NCBI GenBank assembly: GCA_022539475.1
Contig: VCMS01000078.1
Location: 120,448 to 184,447 of the forward strand
From: Gracilaria domingensis
Lineage: Eukaryota > Rhodophyta > Florideophyceae > Gracilariales > Gracilariaceae
Reading direction: 5' to 3'
DNA length: 64,000 bases
The notes under the pieces were generated by a model. The model was not told the DNA's origin and searched no databases. It was given only the letters and a program-made list of their open reading frames with translations. The position numbers and the translations under genes are program-made. Within the stretch, counting starts at the first letter, position 1, and every line of letters starts with the position of its first letter. This document shows, in pieces, positions 8,071 to 18,002 of this stretch.

Positions 8071-8951
8071 TGAGTGGTTTTGCCAAAGTTGGCAACCAGT
8101 ACCTTGAAAGGTTGATCGGGCTCGATAGAAACAACACCATTAGCTAAAGTGAGGTGTCGCTGATCGTATAACGATGAAGACGGTTGAACTAGTCGAATTC
8201 CACGTTGTTTGGAGACGCACTGCACCCACACCTGGGATTCCGGCGGGATTGAAACGGATTTCGCTATGCGAAGCTTTGTTGATTTCGGATCCACGTTTGG
8301 AACCTCCTGAGCCACAGGTAATGGAACGCGCTTCCGGATTGCGCGCCTCAACGGCTTCCGAACGATCGGAATGGTTGTACCGTCTCCCATTTCCACGGTT
8401 TTCGCCCTTGGGCGTATCGCTTCGACAAAGCGGTCGCAAAAATCACAACCGAGTATAACCGGTGCAGCGAGTGAATCGCAGACAACAAATTCAAGTTTCA
8501 CCATGTAGGTGCCAAGTCTCACTTTGAGAGTTAAGTAACCAACCGTGCGCAACGGGTTATTGTTCGCGTCAGCGATATCCAAGCCTGGACCATAGCGAAC
8601 GAATTCCCGAAGTGCCGGGGGCACTAACGAAGAGTGAATAAGATTTGGCGCAGCGCCCGTGTCCAACACGGACAGTTGACGAACCATAAACTGGTGTGAT
8701 AAGCCGAGGTCGGCGTAAACCTTATAATTCCTCTTGGCCATCACAAGGACTCTATCCGGGTTACAGAAATTTCGGGACCGTACCCACGGACGACGGAGAA
8801 CCGTTAAAAGCTCTGAGTCCACGTCGGATTGAGCCATCTTCCTCGTAAGGATCTTCCTTTTAAGGAAAGTGACCGGGGAGCGAAGCGGCGGCGCCTCGGG
8901 CGTCTCCGACTTCGGCTCAGGAGACGCCCCTCCCGCAGGGGGAACTCCCAA
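7872..8951 (-). CDS. Element A aspartic protease region of pol
   Basis: Reading frame directly after gag, entered by -1 frameshift. The retropepsin motif is VLDTGAAPNLI, followed by the typical hydrophobic-G signature ILGCDF. B keeps protease and RT in one frame (47664-49778). In A the frame breaks near 7959-7962, where B has five G residues in a row and A has four, so the last 30 residues of this ORF are out of frame. The ORF has no ATG at its start; it is made as a gag-pro fusion. Confidence 0.88.
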   Translation of the reverse strand: MGVPPAGGASPEPKSETPEAPPLRSPVTFLKRKILTRKMAQSDVDSELLTVLRRPWVRSRNFCNPDRVLVMAKRNYKVYADLGLSHQFMVRQLSVLDTGAAPNLIHSSLVPPALREFVRYGPGLDIADANNNPLRTVGYLTLKVRLGTYMVKLEFVVCDSLAAPVILGCDFCDRFVEAIRPRAKTVEMGDGTTIPIVRKPLRRAIRKRVPLPVAQEVPNVDPKSTKLRIAKSVSIPPESQVWVQCVSKQRGIRLVQPSSSLYDQRHLTLANGVVSIEPDQPFKVLVANFGKTTQWLVKHQVLGSVLPHPKALVQTRIPTSEVLGVPEAKEGRCVLETPFCRIPPEMETPLYRKQSLLKR

Positions 8952-8953
8952 GT

Positions 8954-10891
8954 CTAGTTTTTCTGGGCGGGGTTGGCCGGCGACGGCAAACTCTGCTCAG
9001 AGTGGGAAACAGGATTCCCGGGTTCGGGGTTGGTCGCAGTCATCTGTTCGGTCGCATTCCGAGTTTCGTCTACGCGAACGTTCTGTCCTGTACCAGGGTT
9101 GCCAAACATGGCCTTCTGCGCTTCGTAATTCTTACTCGGTATGCGAGCCTTGTCAGCTGATGACAGAGATTCATACCATCCGATAATTTTCGGTAACTCC
9201 CGAGCAGGCAACATGCACACAGGTGCAATATGACCGTGTCGGTAACAAATGTGACAGATGGTCGTCACCGACTTATCGAAAGATCGATTACCATCTGGCC
9301 ATCGTTGCGGTTGCGCATTCACCCATCCTGGGCGTGAGAAACGGCTTCCGTTATTCGCATAAGCGAGTGGAGCGGCCTGTACCCGTGTTCCTCCCATATA
9401 GAGTGCGGGGTCACCTTCCGAGGTCGGAGTCGACGACGACGGAATGTCAGAGGACCCGTACGAATCGGGAGCACTTCCAACGAAGTGGACGTTATCCAGA
9501 TCCGGGTTCACGGAGTTTCCACGTTCCAAGGAAAGAGATGGGGATGACTCGTTGACGAGGAACGCTCTTGAGCCACGGGGTTTCGGCGGGCGTCGAGCAC
9601 GGAGGACTTCGCCTTCAGCTTGGGCGTACTGGACCAATTCCAGATATGTAATCCTACGTCTCTCTTCGCGATATCGCGCCACCAAAGCCTTGATAGAAGG
9701 GTCCAACCCATCCACGAACATCGTGCATCTCTCCTGAGCGGAGTACACATTCCCACAGCGATGAAACGATTTATTCAACCGAGTTGAGTAAACCGTTTCG
9801 GTCTCTTCACTCTTCTGTTTAGTATCTCGCAGAGCGAACGTCGAGTTGTGAATCGCGCTTCCTGTTGCATAGGACCTCAGGAGGTATTGGACCGCTTCCG
9901 GCCAACAACTGACACCTCCCTCAGATGCACGGGACGACCCTCGGACCGAGTTAAACTGATCTTCAGCCATCCCTGACAGAAAATAGGGTAAAGCGAGAAA
10001 CGCTTGCGCCTCGTTCATACCGAGAATGTCGGCTTCCTGCAGAAAGCGGGCTAGGAAGTCCAATACCAGAATCGGATCTTCGCCATCGAATTTCTTTGTA
10101 AAGACGATATTCAGTCTTCTGATGTGATCCTTCACCTTGCCGTTGCTTCGCGAGGTGCGACGTGACGATGAATCATCTAATCGGTAATAACGATACGATA
10201 ACAGCTTCCTGTAGAGGAGATTCGTTGGTTTCAACTCCTTGAGTCCAAGATGACGTCTACCTTTCTCGCGAGAGCGAATCACTCCTTGAGTGGCATATGT
10301 CGCCTTCGACTTCGTTCCGCGGGAACGACTCCCATACCGTTCTCGGTCTTCCTCACTGTCCGAAGAATTGGATGAAGTAGATTTCGCAGAGCAAACGCTA
10401 GAATTGGAACTAGACGAGTCCGAGTCGGAACGGAGTTCCTTTTTGGATCGTCGATTTTCGTGATGCGGAGTATGGCGTGCCGAGCGCCTAGAGGCTTCTT
10501 CCTTAGCATCCTTCGCATCAGATTCGTTATCCATCCGGATGATCTCTTCGAGAGTAGACAACCGAGTGGTCAGGCGATCGATTTCAGCTCGATGCTCCTG
10601 AATAGAGGAATGGTAAGCTTGAACAAAAGCGGCTGGTGCACCCAGACTTTCCAAAATGGAATTCACGTCTTGACGTAAGACACGAATGTCATTGGTCGGA
10701 TCTCCGATTTCAGCTTGGTCAAGCTTCCGTCTGAGATACTGCAGATCCTCGAACAACGAGTTTTGCGCGAGCTGACTGACACGCAGTTGAGCCTCGAGGT
10801 ACGAGTATCCAGGGGTTTCAACCACATCGTCTGGTCTCTCCGTGGCCGGAGTACCCGTAACGGGCGGAGCTCCTGCCGTAGAAGCGGCCAT
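8954..10891 (-). CDS. gag: Element A Gag
   Basis: 645-residue capsid precursor. The N-terminal third has a coiled-coil-like stretch (EAQLRVSQLAQ to TLEEIIRMD) and a Ser/Arg-rich segment. The capsid-like core includes DPILVLDFLARFLQEADILG and CWPEAVQYLLRSYATG. One zinc knuckle, CHICYRHGHIAPVC (CX2CX4HX4C), lies near residue 560. It aligns throughout with the 719-residue Gag of B. The true start may be the ATG at 11049 in another frame (MAPPAPNPRNG), which resembles the Pro/Arg-rich N-terminus of B and would need a one-base indel near 10950. Gag ends with TAG directly after the slippery site. Confidence 0.9.
   Translation of the reverse strand: MAASTAGAPPVTGTPATERPDDVVETPGYSYLEAQLRVSQLAQNSLFEDLQYLRRKLDQAEIGDPTNDIRVLRQDVNSILESLGAPAAFVQAYHSSIQEHRAEIDRLTTRLSTLEEIIRMDNESDAKDAKEEASRRSARHTPHHENRRSKKELRSDSDSSSSNSSVCSAKSTSSNSSDSEEDRERYGSRSRGTKSKATYATQGVIRSREKGRRHLGLKELKPTNLLYRKLLSYRYYRLDDSSSRRTSRSNGKVKDHIRRLNIVFTKKFDGEDPILVLDFLARFLQEADILGMNEAQAFLALPYFLSGMAEDQFNSVRGSSRASEGGVSCWPEAVQYLLRSYATGSAIHNSTFALRDTKQKSEETETVYSTRLNKSFHRCGNVYSAQERCTMFVDGLDPSIKALVARYREERRRITYLELVQYAQAEGEVLRARRPPKPRGSRAFLVNESSPSLSLERGNSVNPDLDNVHFVGSAPDSYGSSDIPSSSTPTSEGDPALYMGGTRVQAAPLAYANNGSRFSRPGWVNAQPQRWPDGNRSFDKSVTTICHICYRHGHIAPVCMLPARELPKIIGWYESLSSADKARIPSKNYEAQKAMFGNPGTGQNVRVDETRNATEQMTATNPEPGNPVSHSEQSLPSPANPAQKN
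8957..8963 (-). promoter_or_regulatory. Putative -1 ribosomal frameshift site, gag to pol, element A
   Basis: The gag frame ends CAG AAA AAC TAG. Slipping back one base on G-AAA-AAC gives GAA AAA CTA and enters the protease frame. B has the same GAAAAACT at the same place (47652-47659), and F has the canonical A-AAA-AAC directly before its gag stop. Conservation in three elements supports programmed recoding. Confidence 0.65.
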
Positions 10892-11266
10892 CGGACCCGA
10901 CGTGACTGACGAAGCTCTCCGGGGTTCCGGGACCTGTTCATTGTCAGGCGACCTTGGGGTACGGAGGCGCGAGAACGCGGAGGCCTAGGCGGAGGCACAC
11001 CAGCATCTCTGGCCACACCGTTTCGAGGGTTCGGCGCAGGTGGCGCCATACCGAGCCACGGTGTACCGAACAGCGGTAAGATCGAATTAACAACGAGAGG
11101 TCTCGATACTCCAAAGAGTAAGTAACGAACAACAAATAAAACACTCTAGAGAGTCCCCTGTTCCAAAGTAGCTTCCCAAAAACCCATTGATCACTAATCG
11201 TGAGACTCCTCGACAAGAACGAGAACGAAAGAAAGAATCCAACCCGTTCTAAGTCGGGAGACCACT
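10892..11266 (-). other. Element A 5' leader
   Basis: Untranslated leader between the 5' LTR and gag, including the PBS at its right end. The stretch 10950-11049 probably encodes the original Gag N-terminus in a shifted frame. Confidence 0.5.
11243..11264 (-). promoter_or_regulatory. Element A primer-binding site
   Basis: Two bases after the 5' LTR the sense strand reads TGGTCTCCCGACTTAGAA. Element B has TGGTCTCCCGACCTAGAA at the same distance. TGG is the complement of a tRNA CCA end. I cannot name the tRNA from memory. Confidence 0.7.
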
Positions 11267-12249
11267 TGTAGAGCAAAACCCAGTGGTGGGAAAAGCACTC
11301 AAGGCGTTCAAGTCCTTGCTTCCTGTAAAGGGTAGACTCAGCGGGTGAGCCCTCCGAACACGGAAAGTGCGGGTGTAAGACCACCCGTGGTACGGGATAT
11401 ACCTACGGAGGTTGAGGGGTGACCGGGCCTTATCCAGGAATCCGGCGAAAAGTAACGGAGTGGTCGAGGAGGAAGGTACCGTAGAGCGGTGTAAGCCCTA
11501 GGCAAAAGGGGAAAAAGAAGGGAAACCAAAGGGGGAAAAGAGAGGAATCCCGCGGCGGGATGTGCGGCAAGCGGCAACAGACCCGGCGCCGGGAGACAAC
11601 GATGTGAATTAAGCCCACGCGGCACAACTCTATACAGAGACGGAAACGCTACCAATTGTGGTGAAAGCAGTACAACTGCACAAATAAGAAACAGAAACAG
11701 TCCGAAGACACGGAGTAAAACAGCCCGAAGGCAAAGCCACAATGGTCAGTATTGCCTGAATGATCCCAAGGGATGAAGCTGAGTCGTACCGTACGCGGTG
11801 TTTCTCCGGAAGGAGTTGTACACTTCGCGATGGCGAAACAGTTCAGAGCCGAACTCGGTTACCCTTTACTGACGGGCGGAGGTGGCCGCGAGGTCACCTC
11901 CTCATATCGTAACCGATTACTTAGTTAAACTAAATTAAATAAATAAAGTGCACGCTTGTGCAGGTGCACACACGTGGAAGGTGTGTAACCCGCGGCGGCG
12001 GCCAGTAAACTATTCGACTATCGAACTAATTTCACCTGTGAAAGGGTCAACAGAACTACACGCATACACGCGACCAATACTCATCCGCGCCACGTCATGG
12101 CCGACCCCTCAGGGTGCCATACCTCAATGCGGCCAAAAGGTATCCCATCAGTGGGCCAATATTCATACCTTCCGAGTACCCGGAACCATCCTTACCAGGG
12201 GTTTATGAAAACAATCCCCGTGTATCGGGCGAGCACGTTTTGCTCTACA
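11267..12249 (-). repeat. Element A 5' LTR
   Basis: 983 bp copy of 174-1156 with the same terminal inverted repeats; contains the sense promoter region for gag-pol. Confidence 0.92.
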
Positions 12250-12254
12250 AGTAG
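12250..12254. repeat. Target-site duplication of element A (right)
   Basis: AGTAG, identical to 169-173. Confidence 0.85.
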
Positions 12255-15200
12255 TACAATACAGTGGACCCCATCATACAGTGCACCCCTACGTTTAGGT
12301 TGCAAAAGTTCACAGCATAGAGTGTGCACTATACAAAGATCACGAGGACTCTATTTCCATTCTTGGCGTAGGCTTGTTTGCATAATCTGCCTAGATCTGT
12401 ATCTTTTTCGTCCAGTCATCTGCATCATCAAAAGTAGCAGTATTGAGGGCTCCTGAGATACCCCAGAAGCATCTCACGTGTACATGTAATCCACATTTTC
12501 CGTTTTTTGTCTGGAGGAAAACTGTGCACTGCAAGGAGCGTGCACTATTCAAAGGGTGCACTCTAACGAGCATACACCTCTGTATTGAAAATCTCGTAGA
12601 TATTTATTGGTGCTACTTACAGTTTCGAGAATAAACTAGATGGCAATTACTTTTGACATTGGCGCTAAGAGGTCCAAATTGACAATTTTCTGCAGCTTCC
12701 AGGGGCATGATGCACAGCTCCATCGCGTCAAGAAATTGTGGGAAAGATGTTAGAAGTATTAACTTAGGCAATACGAAAAGTTTCACAATTTTTGAAAGGA
12801 AAGGCTGAGGTGGTTTTACTATGAAAGTAACATTTCCAACCACACGTGTTCAAACTTATTGACAGGTAGCTTTCATTCAACCAAAGTAAATAGTGTTCAA
12901 AAACGTCATAACGTACAGTTATGAAGTTACGATGTGTTAATTTCGAAAGTTAACTTTTTGCGTAACTGAATAAGTTAGATCCTTGGTGTACAGTTACCAA
13001 ACAGAAAGATTGTGATCAAAAATACATCACAGAAGCCATTTAAAAACAAAAGTGCTGTTTTCTATTATAGAAAAATAACCGTGTTGTGAATTACACACCA
13101 AAAGGAACGATAGAAATTAACTTTTTTCCTTCATTTTTACGTTCAGATTGTGCCGAAAGTTTTGTGTTCTCCATGAAGTTTTCGAACGCTCTAACCGTGT
13201 GTGGTACATTTTAGCAAGATCTCCCAAAATATGCTTAAACAATTTTGGTATATCTACAAACTCCCTAATAGATGCGAGAAAACGCAGCTTGTGCAGATTA
13301 TCGAGTTTGTAATGCACATGTATTTAAAATACGCTTACTCCTTTACAAACGACGTATGTCTTGAGTAACGTGCCTTAAAGATAAACAACTGCAAGTGAAT
13401 TTTTTACATGTTCAACATAGAGCAATGACATACGTTGTGTACATGATAACTTACAGACTTGTTTTGACTCATCACCGTTACAATGTAGTTAACATGTTGC
13501 ATTTTCAGCAAAATGCAAAAAGTATAATGCCGTAAACTTGGCCATTGTTACGGTAATATGCCATATGCTAGCATACATATGACAAGTGATATACCTTACA
13601 TTGAGCTCTAGCACAAATGAGAAAAGCTGCAAAGCAATAGGGTTTTTACACTGATGTAACTTAGCTCAAGTAGCGGTTTTTGGCGTAAAAATGGCTTTTT
13701 ATTATGCCATAGACTCTTTTCTTTTATATACTTTTAGAAAATACACCTTTTGTTTCTGTGTTACTACTATTATTGAATAGAAATATGTTTTACCGCTAAT
13801 TTCTGGAAATTCTTGGGGTGCGAAAAGAATAGGCCATTTTTCAGCAATACCAAGCACCAATAACGACTCTTATGGCCAAAGTTCTTCGCGAGGGGAAGAA
13901 TGAAATCGTGATTGAACAGGAGGTGGTGGATGCTGCTTCAACGACCCCTGTGAACAAAGTCAATAGGCCAAGAATGGCTTACATGTGGCCCAAAAGTAAT
14001 CCCAAAAATCCGAAATTAGAGAGCCCGAAACGGCTCCGGATATGTCCAAAACATGGCCGACAAAGAGGCGCCAAGGATATCCAAATGATGGCCTTATTTA
14101 GCACGCCCAAAACTGTCTGGAGGTGGTACTATCAGAACATGTTCTGCCTGCTTTTCGAACAGTCACTGCGCATAGATTGGTGACCATATTGTCTCCCACT
14201 CTGCGTTGTGTATTGCACTATGAATGCCAAATACGTTCCAGATTTCTCCGTAAAGTAGGCCGAACATGTACTGAACCGAAGTATTAACCGTGCCGGTAAT
14301 GAACATTGCGGGTACGATATATATACAAAGAGACGGCTAATAGATGACGGTTTCATTACAAGTACAGGCATAAAGATACGCTCGAGCCATAAGGTCATTT
14401 TTTCCATGAAGAAGTGAAGAGGGGTGCGTTAATGCATAGTTATTTAAAAAGGCCAGTATAGGCGGCAAATGAAATTTTGGAAGGTAAAAGTTTTCTTCTT
14501 CAATTGCTCTTCGGCGTTTCTGTTCTTTTTCATTGGTTCATTTCCCTTGTCTTCAAGACCTATTTCGCCTGCAAGTACTTTTACTGAAGTAGTGGTGCTC
14601 AGCGGTTCAAATTTGTATGTCAAATGCAGACCGTTGGCAAAAGGAACGGTACAGCGCCCAAGTCAGGCTTGCAAGCATGACGAAAATGTCGGAGGAAGCA
14701 AATACGAGGATCACAGCCAGGTCGTGCGTGGTTACTTGTCACGTGACCTTTCCTTCACGTGATCTGACCGGTATCATGAGAAAGCTAGATAAGCGAATTT
14801 GAACTCTGTACAACGTCTGCTTCCGCATACTGAACGAAGCCATTATTGTCGAAGAAGATGCACAAATTAGAGTAGAGGTCGTTGTTCCTCTGCGCATGTT
14901 TCTCGCGAAAATTGCTCATCGCCTTCCCCTTCCGGCGTTCAATAAATACACTGCCAATGCCAAAAATGCAGGCTTTACTTCTTCCATTTCGGATTCCAGT
15001 ATACGAAAACGGCTTCAGGATATCACGTCACGAACGTCGAAGAAGATGCAGCGCGTGAGCCAAGCAGGCACGGTTGTTCAGCTTGACGTGCACCTCACAC
15101 TTGTTGCCGGCTCGAAGCGAGATGGAGAGCAGAGTGCCATTCGCGGCATGAAAAAGCATCCTGCTTGTTGGTGCCTACTTGAAACTTTACGCGGATGCGA

Positions 15201-17145
15201 GCGTCTTTTTGCCGATTAAATTCATCACGAGCATCGCGGTCGGGCGAGAACAGCACCTCTCTCGGCAGCACGACGAGTGATGATGACGTCGCGTGATGAC
15301 CGGCTTTTCAACGCGCGTTGGAGCGCTTCCGTTCTGTCCCTCTAGTAGGTGCGTTGGCAGCAACTACTCTCATTGGATGTTGAGAGGACACGATTTCTTA
15401 GTTCCCTTGAGGTTATTGGTCGAATATGGGACACGAAAACTTTCAACGAACTGAGCCTTTCGGTGCTTTTCGGTGAGGAGACACCAGTCTCCTACACAAA
15501 AGTAAAAGTAATGCGGCATTTCTTTGTGGTAAGAGTGAGAAGGTACCGTTTGTATCGATGTATTGGGCTCGATACATCGCCTGAGGTAAAACCGAATTGT
15601 TCCAACCTCGAGCACTCGCTTGTGGTTGATCAATTGAAGCAAGGTTTTGATGCTTGGCACTAAGTCTTAGTGATCTTCGTACCGGAATGAAAACGGTATC
15701 AGCGTCTAGTTGCAGACGCTGGTTTCTCAAGATTCGAACCGAAGTAAGACACAAACTTGAACCAGTGATGGTATTAGACGAGCACAATTCTGCCGAAGGT
15801 GGTTGTTTCGGCTCTGACGATTTGGCCAGCAGAGGCTCAAGTTACGGCTCTTGCTTCATAGATATGAGCTCTCGCTGAGATATTTCGACGCTCTGACCAC
15901 GTGAACGTGCTGTGGACAGGCGACGTGGAGTGATGGGCTGGCTGCTCCATCTCTCTTGTTCCGGAGTTGAGCACGCAGAGCGCAGTTCAAATGGTTCAGA
16001 TACGCAGGTCGCCTTCAGTCCACCAGCTGATTTTAGCACAGCACTTTGACGAGATGGTGTGAGATTTGGGTGTTGATTCTAATTGTCAGAATGCATGGCC
16101 GCTCATGCTCGTAATCACTGTCATAGATACGAAGCAAAGAGATGTCAATGCAAAACTGCAACCACACATCACTCTCCGCGCGCGCCGGTGTGCCTGAAGG
16201 GTGTTCGACAGGACGAAAACGTCGCCTCTGCAAGACGCCCATCGTCATCGAACGCAGCGCGAAAGCAAGGCTGTGAAAGCCTTCGTTGAAAGGGAGTGTC
16301 GCGCGTCCAACTCGGCTAAGCGACGGGAAATCAGCCACCGTGGCGCAAAATGGGCATACATGTGAGTCGAAGCGTGCGATGGAATCGTGAAGCGATGCGG
16401 CGTGACATCAGGCGACGAAACGACTACCGGCGGCCAGAGACGGCGTTGAAGAGGCTTTGCGCGAAAGAAAGTCGTCGTGTCAACGGCGGGTGGGTTAGAG
16501 GAACTCATGGTGCTGTGCCGGCGACGATCATGGTGGAGACGGGGCGACGGCGCTGAAGAAGATGAGCGAGGGCGCAAAGCTGGTTCAACGCGCATTGAAC
16601 GTTACGACTAGAGGCCATGAGCTCTCATCATGATGCGGGATCATGTAATCACGCGGGACCGGTTTGGCAGCCCCATGTGCACACTGCGCCAACACAGTGC
16701 GAGGTTCGCCTGCACGCCGCGTTTAATTTGTCGAGCTGCGAGGTCATTTCCGTCACTGGAGGCTAGAGATGCGCACTGTGCGGTGCTCATTCTACGACGT
16801 AAATGGTTCTCTGGCTGGAGATACGCCGCTCTGTCGCTCAAAGCGCTGCGCTGCGCTGCGTTCGTTCCGCGTGGATCGTCATCCTGAGCGCCTGCTATAA
16901 CGCGCCTGATGCTGGTCGTATTCTGAAGAGACACGGACCCGCAGCCAACATGTAGCAGAATAATGTGAAACGGGCGTTGGCTGTGTCGTCAAAAGCGTTG
17001 TGGCTACAGTCCACTGCAGATAGACAAGCGGTTATCTCTCCATGTCGCGCCAGTTATGAAGGTTGATCGCTCTGGAGGCAGGCGACGCGCGAAGAATGCG
17101 CGGAAGAACAAGGCCGTTCAGCCATAGTCGTCGTCGCAGTCGGAG
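12255..17145. other. Unassigned, mostly AT-rich sequence
   Basis: About 4.9 kb without a supportable gene. From 12255 to about 14900 it is AT-rich with only short ORFs. Near 12280-12580 the phrase GTGCACT recurs several times (GTGCACTATACAAAG, GTGCACTATTCAAAG), possibly from a degraded repeat. From about 14900 to 17100 the base composition is more balanced. The longest ORFs there (14896-15219 plus, 15443-15787 minus, 16245-16595 minus) show no family resemblance I recognise. Intron-containing host exons cannot be excluded. Confidence 0.4.
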
Positions 17146-17340
17146 TTGGCCACCCAAATTGAGATGGATGGTACCGTCATTGAGAGTTTACCAAGTGCTA
17201 TGTTTAAGGTCAAATTAGATAACGAAATTGAGATTCTAATCCATATTTCTGGCAAGATTCAGAAGAATTACATTCGTATTCTTGTTGGTGATCGTGTCAA
17301 ATGTGATTTTCTCCATACGATCATACAAAGGGACGGATAA
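17146..17340 (+). pseudogene. infA: Translation initiation factor IF-1 relic (infA-like), frameshifted
   Basis: From the ATG at 17164 the frame encodes an S1/OB-fold protein close to bacterial and plastid IF-1: [19 protein letters not shown], then [17 protein letters not shown] and VGDRV. IF-1 normally continues with a SPYDLTKGRI-type end. Here that end (FSPYD.TKGRIT) is in the next frame, up to about 17350, so one base was lost near 17302-17312. The gene is AT-rich compared with sequence upstream. An in-frame TAG at 17125 limits an N-terminal extension unless there is an intron (CAG at 17137 could be an acceptor, GTAAGA at 17344 a donor). It could be a nuclear copy of plastid DNA, or a decayed nuclear gene for plastid IF-1. 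Bacterial contamination is unlikely, since eukaryotic elements surround it. Confidence 0.8.
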
Positions 17341-17752
17341 CATGTAAGATTTTGGTCTTCTTTGTTATTTCGGTTCTTTGTTTGCTTCTGACTGTTGATC
17401 TATCTTTCGACTTTGTCCTGTTCAGTTCGGTACATATATATGGTTCTGAGCTGCATTCATGCTGTGTGAAATGGACTCAACTTACTATCGCTCGCTATTC
17501 CCCACATTGTCGTCAAGATACAGAAACTCGCTTTTTTACCTTCTTTCAACTCGCTTCTTCACCTTTGAATTCACAAATACAAACCTGTGTCGCCAGTTCT
17601 ATTTTGCCCTCACCTGCTCCGTGTTCTATCATGCTTGCTCTTGCCTTCTTTAAACCTCTACATGCCGCCTTGTCATTTTGCGTAATAATGTTCGCTGCAC
17701 CTCTTGCACCGAGATGAAATGTTCAGTTGGCTTCAAAGTTGTCGCATACTGT
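17341..17752. other. T-rich sequence downstream of IF-1 relic
   Basis: About 410 bp, pyrimidine- and T-rich, without a supportable ORF. It ends at the CTTCC target duplication of element F and continues at 23125. Confidence 0.35.
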
Positions 17753-17757
17753 CTTCC
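17753..17757. repeat. Target-site duplication of element F (left)
   Basis: CTTCC, repeated at 23120-23124 directly after the right LTR. Confidence 0.9.
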
Positions 17758-17977
17758 TGTAATACGATAGACGACGGTCGTCGGCCTGGGTGGCTCGTGC
17801 GTGGAGTCTGGCCGAGCTCTGCCAGATCCGTAGCACCAAGCATTTATGTAGCAAAACTATCTAGTCATAAAGCTAACGTTATATCGCGAACGTAACTATA
17901 CGTGCTAACAACTCTTGGGTAGTACTGTAACGTTAGCGCTAACAACGTTCAACAGCTACAGTCAACGTTCTATTACA
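17758..17977 (-). repeat. Element F 3' LTR
   Basis: 220 bp, TGTAATACGATAG to TTCTATTACA; nearly identical to 22900-23119. Confidence 0.92.
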
Positions 17978-17990
17978 CTCACCCCCGTCT
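17978..17990 (-). promoter_or_regulatory. Element F polypurine tract
   Basis: Sense strand GACGGGGGTGAG abutting the 3' LTR. Confidence 0.7.
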
Positions 17991-18002
17991 GGGATGAGTC
18001 AA

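Larger units (their letters stand above)
174..12249 (-). mobile_element. Element A: complete Ty3/gypsy retrotransposon with antisense ORF
   Basis: Full element on the minus strand, 12,076 bp. In its own orientation the order is 5' LTR (11267-12249), PBS, gag, -1 frameshift site, protease, RT-RNase H-integrase, separate chromodomain ORF, then an ORF on the opposite strand, PPT and 3' LTR (174-1156). Both LTRs are 983 bp, start TGTAGAGCAAAAC and end with its reverse complement. By eye the LTRs differ at about 15 positions (roughly 1.5%), so the insertion is not brand new. Visible damage includes a one-base loss in a G run between protease and RT, and Glu in place of the first RT catalytic Asp. 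It is the sister of element B at 44338-56687. Confidence 0.93.

Noticed and set aside
13872-14183. 103-residue ORF in AT-rich sequence
   Set aside because: No recognisable motif, biased composition and no conserved neighbour; not supported as a gene.
17146-17340. Bacterial contamination
   Set aside because: Single decayed gene surrounded by eukaryotic LTR elements with target duplications; no bacterial neighbours.
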